Shown: positions 5,493-8,575 of the stretch, one piece after another
Layout of the letters: every line of letters begins with the position of its first letter
Position numbering within the stretch: position 1 is the stretch's first letter
Assembly: GCA_001791115.1 (NCBI GenBank)
Contig: MGDZ01000044.1
Coordinates: forward strand, 1 to 8,575
DNA: 8,575 bases
From: Candidatus Uhrbacteria bacterium RIFCSPHIGHO2_02_FULL_57_19
Lineage (GTDB): Bacteria > Patescibacteriota > Patescibacteriia > 2-12-FULL-57-11
Direction: 5' to 3'
Notes under the pieces: generated by a model
The model's database searches: none
The model's input: only the letters and a program-made list of their open reading frames with translations
What the model was told of the DNA's origin: nothing
Position numbers and translations under genes: made by a program

Positions 5493-6430
5493 CTGTTTTG
5501 GATAACGTCAAGGATTGGAACACGTTCGTCCTCGAACACGCCCCCAAAAGCGGGGCATTTTTGCAGTCCTGGGAGTGGGGCGAGTTTCAACGAGCGGTCG
5601 GCCGCGAGGTGCGGCGGTACTCGACCGAGACCTCCGCGGCGCAAATCATCTCGTACCCGATCCGTGGACGCTTCTTCGGCTGGGATCTGCATCGGGGGCC
5701 AATCGGGAATTCGGATGTCCTTCGACAGATTCAAGACGACATCAAAAAAACGCGGGGCATTTTTCTGCACATCGAGCCAGGTTATAGGTTCGAGGTTCTA
5801 GGTTCTAGGTTGGCGAAAAACAGACAGCCGCAACACACGCTTATCGTGGATCTCTCGCGCTCCGAGGATGAACTCCTCGCTGCGATGCACGAGAAGACTC
5901 GCTACAACATCCGGCTTGCGGAACGGCACGGGGTGGTCGTCGAAAGTTCGACGCCTGACAATCAGGGCAAACTCTTCGACGAATTCTACAACCTTCTCCG
6001 GACAACCGCCGCGCGCGACCGATTCCATCTCCACTCGGCGACATATTATAGGAAGATGATGGAGACGCTTCCCAACGTCTCGATTTTCACTGCGCGGCAC
6101 AAGGATGAACCTCTCGCTTCAGCTTTGGTGATTTTTTTTGCTGGCACAGCAACCTATCTACACGGCGCCTCCGGAGATCGCCATCGAAACCTCATGGCGC
6201 CGCACCTCCTCCACTGGGAAATCATGCGCGCCGCGAAAGCTGATGGAAATAATTCTTACGACTTCTGGGGCATCGCTCCTCCCGATGAACCTAATCATCC
6301 CTGGGCCGGAATCACGCGGTTCAAGATGGGTTTCTGTGGCGAAGTCGCCACCATGCCCGAGGCCTTAGAGTTGCCACTCCATCATTTCTGGTATAGCATA
6401 TACCGACTGGCACAGCGTGCGCTCCCGTAG
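5489..6430 (+). CDS. FemAB-like peptidoglycan bridge aminoacyltransferase
   Basis: A 313-residue protein of the FemABX/MurM group, which transfers amino acids from aminoacyl-tRNA to the peptidoglycan stem peptide at the inner face of the membrane. Supporting segments are FLQSWEWGEFQ (24-34), TLIVDLSRSEDELLAAMHEKTRYNIRLAE spread over 117-145, and DFWGIAPPDEPNHPWAGITRFKMGF spread over 258-282, the typical C-terminal FemAB signature. No signal peptide or clear membrane helix is seen. It starts in the ATGA overlap with ruvA, indicating translational coupling. Residues 97-109 (PGYRFEVLGSRLA) are encoded by five tandem 7-bp repeats in a loop before the conserved QPQHTLIVDLS. A run of eight T (6132-6139) lies in VIFF. 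The TAG stop falls inside the following tRNA gene. The family is clear; the exact amino acid and acceptor are unknown. Confidence 0.86.
   Translation: MTVLDNVKDWNTFVLEHAPKSGAFLQSWEWGEFQRAVGREVRRYSTETSAAQIISYPIRGRFFGWDLHRGPIGNSDVLRQIQDDIKKTRGIFLHIEPGYRFEVLGSRLAKNRQPQHTLIVDLSRSEDELLAAMHEKTRYNIRLAERHGVVVESSTPDNQGKLFDEFYNLLRTTAARDRFHLHSATYYRKMMETLPNVSIFTARHKDEPLASALVIFFAGTATYLHGASGDRHRNLMAPHLLHWEIMRAAKADGNNSYDFWGIAPPDEPNHPWAGITRFKMGFCGEVATMPEALELPLHHFWYSIYRLAQRALP
5779..5813 (+). repeat. Five tandem 7-bp repeats AGGTTNN within the femAB-like gene
   Basis: Units are AGGTTAT, AGGTTCG, AGGTTCT, AGGTTCT and AGGTTGG, without gaps. Because 7 is not a multiple of 3, gain or loss of one unit would shift the reading frame and cut the protein short. 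Confidence 0.9.
6371..6399 (+). promoter_or_regulatory. Possible promoter of the tRNA-Arg gene
   Basis: TTGCCA (6371-6376, 5 of 6 to the -35 consensus) and TAGCAT (6394-6399, 4 of 6 to the -10) are 17 bp apart inside the 3' end of the femAB-like gene. The expected start is about 14 bases before the tRNA. A small hairpin GGTATA-GCA-TATACC (6390-6404) overlaps the -10. Confidence 0.4.
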
Positions 6431-6492
6431 TTCAACGGATAGAATGTGGGCCTCCGAAGCCCAAGATCCAAGTTCGATTCTTGGCGGGAGCA
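6421..6492 (+). tRNA. tRNA-Arg (anticodon CCG)
   Basis: A 72-base cloverleaf. The acceptor stem is GCTCCCG/CGGGAGC with discriminator A. The D stem is GTTC/GAAT with loop AACGGATA. The anticodon stem is TGGGC/GCCCA with loop CTCCGAA, giving anticodon CCG at 6454-6456, which reads CGG. The variable region is 4 bases and the T arm is CCAAG-TTCGATT-CTTGG. All stems pair (one G-T in the D stem). CCA is not encoded, so it must be added by CCA-adding enzyme. The first 10 bases overlap the end of the femAB-like gene, so RNase P processing of a shared transcript would remove that gene's stop codon. Confidence 0.97.
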
Positions 6493-6493
6493 A

Positions 6494-6526
6494 ATAAAAC
6501 ACCGACTCATTGAGTCGGTGTTTTAT
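6494..6526. terminator. Bidirectional intrinsic terminator between tRNA-Arg and the GNAT gene
   Basis: Perfect 16-bp inverted repeat, 6494-6509 (ATAAAACACCGACTCA) and 6511-6526, whose GC-rich core CACCGACT/AGTCGGTG closes a 5-base loop. The A-run on one side and T-run on the other make it usable from both strands. It serves the tRNA from the left and the convergent acetyltransferase gene from the right. Confidence 0.92.
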
Positions 6527-6542
6527 AAACAAAAAAGCAGGA

Positions 6543-7025
6543 TCATCGCGGATCCCGCTCTGGTTCTGGTTCAAGCCCGTCTGCCCGGCGTGAGGCGCGG
6601 CAGTATTCCTCCCAATGGAGAAAAACATCCTTGAAACCATGTCGCTCGATGATCGGCCGAAAGAGGGATTCTTTTCCCTGCTTGTAGGCCATGTACTCGC
6701 TCCACTCCGGAGAAAGATCGGAAAGCCGGCCGAGCAAAACGTCGAGCAGCCGGAAGGCGATACCCTTTCCACGGAACTCCGGATGAACAAAGACACCGAC
6801 CGTGCCCATGTTCCAGCCGGTTCCCAGAGCGACTGCCGACCAACCGACCAGCTGTCCGTCGATCCAGCCCAGCGCCGCAAACATCCCGATCGGATTGGGG
6901 TGTTTGAGCCAGCTTCGGAAAAGACTTCGACGCTCGCGATACGGTTCGGTCAGCTCAAAGAGCGCTTCCCTCTCCCCCTCCGAAAAAGAGGTGAACGACC
7001 TGAACTCGACGCACATCCTTTCCAT
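6543..7025 (-). CDS. GNAT-family N-acetyltransferase
   Basis: A 160-residue protein of the GCN5-related acetyltransferase fold, which transfers acetyl from acetyl-CoA to an amine. The fold is suggested by the beta-strand GQLVGWSAVALG (57-68), GTVGVFVHPEFRGKGIAFRLL (74-94) with the pyrophosphate-binding RGKGIA (85-90), and the late AYKQGKESLFRPIIERHGFKDVFL segment (113-136), where GNAT proteins carry helix 4 and the last strands. The start at 7025 is preferred over the ATG at 7031: AGGAGG (7032-7037) is 6 bases from 7025 but touches 7031. The gene stands alone, converges on the tRNA and has the insertion sequence upstream. The substrate is not recognisable; small-molecule or antibiotic acetylation are both possible. 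Confidence 0.86.
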   Translation of the reverse strand: MERMCVEFRSFTSFSEGEREALFELTEPYRERRSLFRSWLKHPNPIGMFAALGWIDGQLVGWSAVALGTGWNMGTVGVFVHPEFRGKGIAFRLLDVLLGRLSDLSPEWSEYMAYKQGKESLFRPIIERHGFKDVFLHWEEYCRASRRADGLEPEPERDPR

Positions 7026-7031
7026 CCCCAT

Positions 7032-7037
7032 CCTCCT
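7032..7037 (-). promoter_or_regulatory. Shine-Dalgarno of the GNAT gene (decides the start)
   Basis: AGGAGG on the minus strand, with 6 bases to the ATG at 7025 and 0 bases to the ATG at 7031. It is the clearest ribosome binding site in the window. Confidence 0.75.
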
Positions 7038-7101
7038 ACCGCAGGTCTGAAATTCGGAGTTTGCGTCAATTTTCCATCCCTGTCAAGTTCTTGCCTACTT
7101 C

Positions 7102-7152
7102 TGTCAACGGGGAATGATTTTTTCCGGTTCTCCGGGGAATGAATATTTCCGG
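7102..7152. repeat. Left end of the insertion sequence with doubled repeat
   Basis: Two direct copies of the end motif, GGGGAATGATTTTTTCC at 7109-7125 and GGGGAATGAATATTTCC at 7134-7150, with starts 25 bp apart. They are probable transposase binding sites. The transposase stop codon follows at 7155-7157. Confidence 0.8.
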
Positions 7153-7154
7153 TT

Positions 7155-8399
7155 TTAAGCAGGAACGAGCGTTGGTGTCGGTCGATTGATGGACTGTCGC
7201 CGGACGGGAGTTCGTTTGGTGATTCTTTGCACGTCCGCCCGTCTGTCCCGAATGGAGAACGAGACCGCGGCATCCGGATACTCGCGGACAAGCACGCCGT
7301 CCTTTGGGCGGATGGCGAGGCCTTTGGTTGGCAGGAGCTGATACCACTGGCTCTTGAACGAGACCGTGAAATCATTCATGACCACGCGTTGCTCCATCCG
7401 GCACAACGTCTCGGGGAGCGCGTCCTTCTGACGTTTCGTGAGCGTCCGATGGAAATCAGCGCCGTCTCTTGCCTCCACGCCGTATTTCCTGTTGAAAGAA
7501 CGGATAAACGTCTTCTCCAGAAATCGATTGGCGTCCCGGACCATTGAGATGTTTCGGAGCCGCAGCTCTTTAACCAGCCGATCCTGGAGCGTTTTGAACA
7601 GTCGTTCCACGCGACCCTTGGCCTGGGGCGAGAGGGCGAAGATGAGGTCGACCCCGAGCGTCTTCATCGCCCTTTGAAGCTGGGTCTTGAGGTCTGGATT
7701 CTGAAGGGCGACGTCCTGCGTCATCTTGTAGGTGGAGAACCGGTCAAGATACACCGCCTTGGGCAGGCCGTGAAGTCCCGCATATTCGATCCAAAACCGC
7801 ATCACGGGAAGCGTTCCCTCGTGCTCTGCAAACTGGGCCCAGAGGATCTCGCCTGTGGCATCATCGACCGCCAGAAGCAGACAGAGCTCGGCGGGCGCTC
7901 CGGAGGCGTCAAGCAGGCGGTTCTCGAACCAAGGATGGTACGAACCATCGAACTGGACGAGCTCGCCCCGATGGGCCCGACGTTCTCTCCAGGCCCGATG
8001 AACGATGAGGGCGGCCCCTTTGCGCAGGCGGCGCGGGATCCAGAGATCTTCCGCGATCATGAGATCACGGATGGTGGTCGGATCCCGATGAATGCCATGA
8101 AGCTCGAGGAGCTTTTCGGACGCCAGGGTCGGACCGAAATCCCGGTACTTCGTGCGGATGAGCGAGAGGATCGCCTGCCGTTCCTTTTGCGGAACCCGGT
8201 GCGGGCTCTGTTTTCCGCGGTTGCCGTGAACCAGGCCGGCAGCCCCGTCCGTTTCAAAAGCATCGAGCCAATACCGGAGGCAACGATCCGTAACCTTCAA
8301 ACGTTCGGCGGCCTCCTTCTGTGTGAGGCGGCCTGAACGCACCGTTTCAACCGCCTCCAGCTTCTTAACCTCTTTGGCAGACATGGGAATGATTTTCAT
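7155..8399 (-). CDS. DDE transposase, ISNCY (ISDol1-like) family
   Basis: A 414-residue, apparently intact transposase that would cut and join the ends of its own element. The N-terminus has a helix-turn-helix (about 23-45, RLTQKEAAERLKVTDRCLRYWL) and the family-typical GAAGLVHGNRG (52-62) and YRDFGPTLASEKL (85-97). The catalytic core has QFDGS (149-153, Asp151), AVDDATGEIL (177-186), AVYLDRFSTYK (215-225, Asp219) and QAKGRVERLFKTLQDRLVKELRL (259-281, Glu265), giving a full DDE triad. The C-terminal beta-rich part has VVMNDFTVSFKSQWYQLLP (339-357). The chosen ATG at 8399 is the longest; ATG at 8384 (MSAKEVKKLEAV) is an alternative. No good Shine-Dalgarno is seen, and TAAGAT ends 9 bases before the ATG, so a leaderless transcript is possible. 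Both potential starts are involved in a hairpin (separate entry). Confidence 0.93.
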   Translation of the reverse strand: MKIIPMSAKEVKKLEAVETVRSGRLTQKEAAERLKVTDRCLRYWLDAFETDGAAGLVHGNRGKQSPHRVPQKERQAILSLIRTKYRDFGPTLASEKLLELHGIHRDPTTIRDLMIAEDLWIPRRLRKGAALIVHRAWRERRAHRGELVQFDGSYHPWFENRLLDASGAPAELCLLLAVDDATGEILWAQFAEHEGTLPVMRFWIEYAGLHGLPKAVYLDRFSTYKMTQDVALQNPDLKTQLQRAMKTLGVDLIFALSPQAKGRVERLFKTLQDRLVKELRLRNISMVRDANRFLEKTFIRSFNRKYGVEARDGADFHRTLTKRQKDALPETLCRMEQRVVMNDFTVSFKSQWYQLLPTKGLAIRPKDGVLVREYPDAAVSFSIRDRRADVQRITKRTPVRRQSINRPTPTLVPA

Positions 8400-8437
8400 A
8401 CCCCAGCATCTTAGCTGAGGCGGAAAAATTCATTCCC
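8385..8437 (-). promoter_or_regulatory. Inverted repeat covering the transposase start
   Basis: GGGAATGATTTTC (8385-8397) is an internal copy of the IS end motif, inverted relative to the right inner copy (8422-8437). In a minus-strand transcript that begins outside the element, GGGAAUGA pairs with UCAUUCCC and UUUU with AAAA. This closes a stem over the first AUG and ends just before the second. A small CAGC/GCTG hairpin lies in the loop. It is a plausible brake on transposase translation. Confidence 0.6.
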
Positions 8438-8469
8438 CGCAAAGAGGAAAATATCACTCCCGTGTTACA
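8421..8469. repeat. Right end of the insertion sequence with doubled repeat
   Basis: Read on the minus strand, the outer copy is CGGGAGTGATATTTTCC (8446-8462) and the inner copy GGGGAATGAATTTTTCC (8422-8438). These mirror the two copies at the left end. The outer copy is less well conserved. Confidence 0.8.
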
Positions 8470-8473
8470 GCGG

Positions 8474-8485
8474 CGGCGTACGCCG
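8474..8485. repeat. 12-bp palindrome beside the IS right end
   Basis: CGGCGTACGCCG is a perfect palindrome 4 bases outside the inferred IS end. It may be part of the target site or chance in GC-rich DNA. Confidence 0.4.
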
Positions 8486-8500
8486 GGAAACAAAAAAAGG

Positions 8501-8514
8501 GGGCCGGGTGGCCC
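8501..8514 (-). terminator. Probable intrinsic terminator of a minus-strand gene
   Basis: On the minus strand GGGCC-ACCC-GGCCC is followed by CC and seven T (8492-8498 on the plus strand read A7). A second small hairpin, AGGAAC/GTTCCT (8515-8528), lies directly before it. It sits where the terminator of a gene ending at 8532 is expected. Confidence 0.55.
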
Positions 8515-8531
8515 AGGAACCTGTTCCTCCG

Positions 8532-8575
8532 TCACACGTCCTTCTGATCGTCCGTCGCATCCCCGCCGCCTTTCC
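8532..8575 (-). CDS. C-terminal end of an unidentified gene (partial)
   Basis: In one minus-strand frame the window edge reads KGGGDATDDQKDV followed by TGA (8532-8534). The short hydrophilic tail, directly followed by a terminator-like hairpin and T-run, looks like a real gene end. Fourteen or fewer codons are visible, so no family can be named and chance cannot be excluded. Confidence 0.35.
   Translation of the reverse strand, partial: KGGGDATDDQKDV

Larger units (their letters stand above)
7102..8469 (-). mobile_element. Insertion sequence, ISNCY (ISDol1-like) family, apparently complete
   Basis: About 1368 bp from TGTCAACGGGG at the left to CCCGTGTTACA at the right, giving TGT...ACA ends. 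The outermost 24 bases match as imperfect terminal inverted repeats (18 of 24). It carries one intact transposase gene on the minus strand. No target-site duplication is seen next to these ends (left flank GCCTACTTC, right flank GCGGCGGCG), so the limits are approximate or the insertion is old or rearranged. It lies between a GNAT gene and the end of another minus-strand gene. Confidence 0.82.

Noticed and set aside
7058..7086. TTGACA on the minus strand as -35 of the GNAT promoter
   Set aside because: TTGACA is at 7081-7086, but the sequence 17 bp downstream (CAAACT) is a poor -10; a second TTGACG nearby does no better.
6615..7142. Plus-strand open frame opposite the GNAT gene
   Set aside because: Shadow of the minus-strand acetyltransferase, which has the RGKG motif and a good Shine-Dalgarno.
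7674..8336. 220-codon plus-strand open frame
   Set aside because: Lies opposite the transposase core; the minus-strand frame has the full DDE signature.
7085..8490. Target-site duplication flanking the insertion sequence
   Set aside because: The bases outside the inferred ends (GCCTACTTC and GCGGCGGCG) do not match; no convincing alternative boundary restores a duplication.
1..8575. CRISPR array
   Set aside because: No regularly spaced repeats with unique spacers were seen; the repeats present are tandem, inverted or isolated copies.

Overview
This GC-rich window looks like a chromosomal piece of a Candidate Phyla Radiation (Patescibacteria, Parcubacteria-like) bacterium. The evidence is indirect: an IleS2-type isoleucyl-tRNA synthetase, a compact B12-dependent ribonucleotide reductase, sparse Shine-Dalgarno signals, a tRNA without encoded CCA, and several copies of a 20-21 bp CCTGCCTGCCGGC...GGCAGG palindrome inside coding regions, a repeat type I associate with such genomes. 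The assignment is an inference, not a database result.

Left half, + strand: the window opens inside ileS (1-2501). Its most striking feature is a complete histidine-phosphatase (phosphoglycerate-mutase-like) domain spliced between the two halves of the zinc-binding/connective region of the synthetase (about 456-1019), with every expected catalytic residue present. A strong intrinsic terminator (2517-2543) is followed immediately by an extended -10 promoter and nrdJ (2561-4705), a class II ribonucleotide reductase that may be translated from a leaderless mRNA. The next 229 bases (4706-4934) hold no convincing gene. They contain an exact 26-bp second copy of the nrdJ C-terminal redox tail, several hairpins, a G-quadruplex-capable run and a large palindrome ending just before ruvA.

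Middle, + strand: ruvA (Holliday-junction branch migration, 4935-5492) overlaps by 4 bp a FemAB-like peptidoglycan bridge transferase (5489-6430). The latter carries five tandem 7-bp repeats inside its reading frame. Its stop codon lies within the first bases of a tRNA-Arg(CCG) gene (6421-6492), which ends at a symmetrical, apparently bidirectional terminator (6494-6526).

Right half, - strand: a GNAT acetyltransferase (6543-7025) converges on that terminator. Upstream of it lies an apparently intact insertion sequence (about 7102-8469) with an ISNCY (ISDol1-like) DDE transposase. Each end of the element has a doubled GGGGAATGA-type repeat, and a further copy of the repeat covers the transposase start codon in inverted orientation. 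The last about 100 bases seem to hold the C-terminus and terminator of another - strand gene.

The genes serve housekeeping roles: tRNA charging, dNTP supply, recombination and the cell wall. The unusual content is the enzyme fusion and the number of small palindromic or tandem elements inside or directly beside coding sequences.
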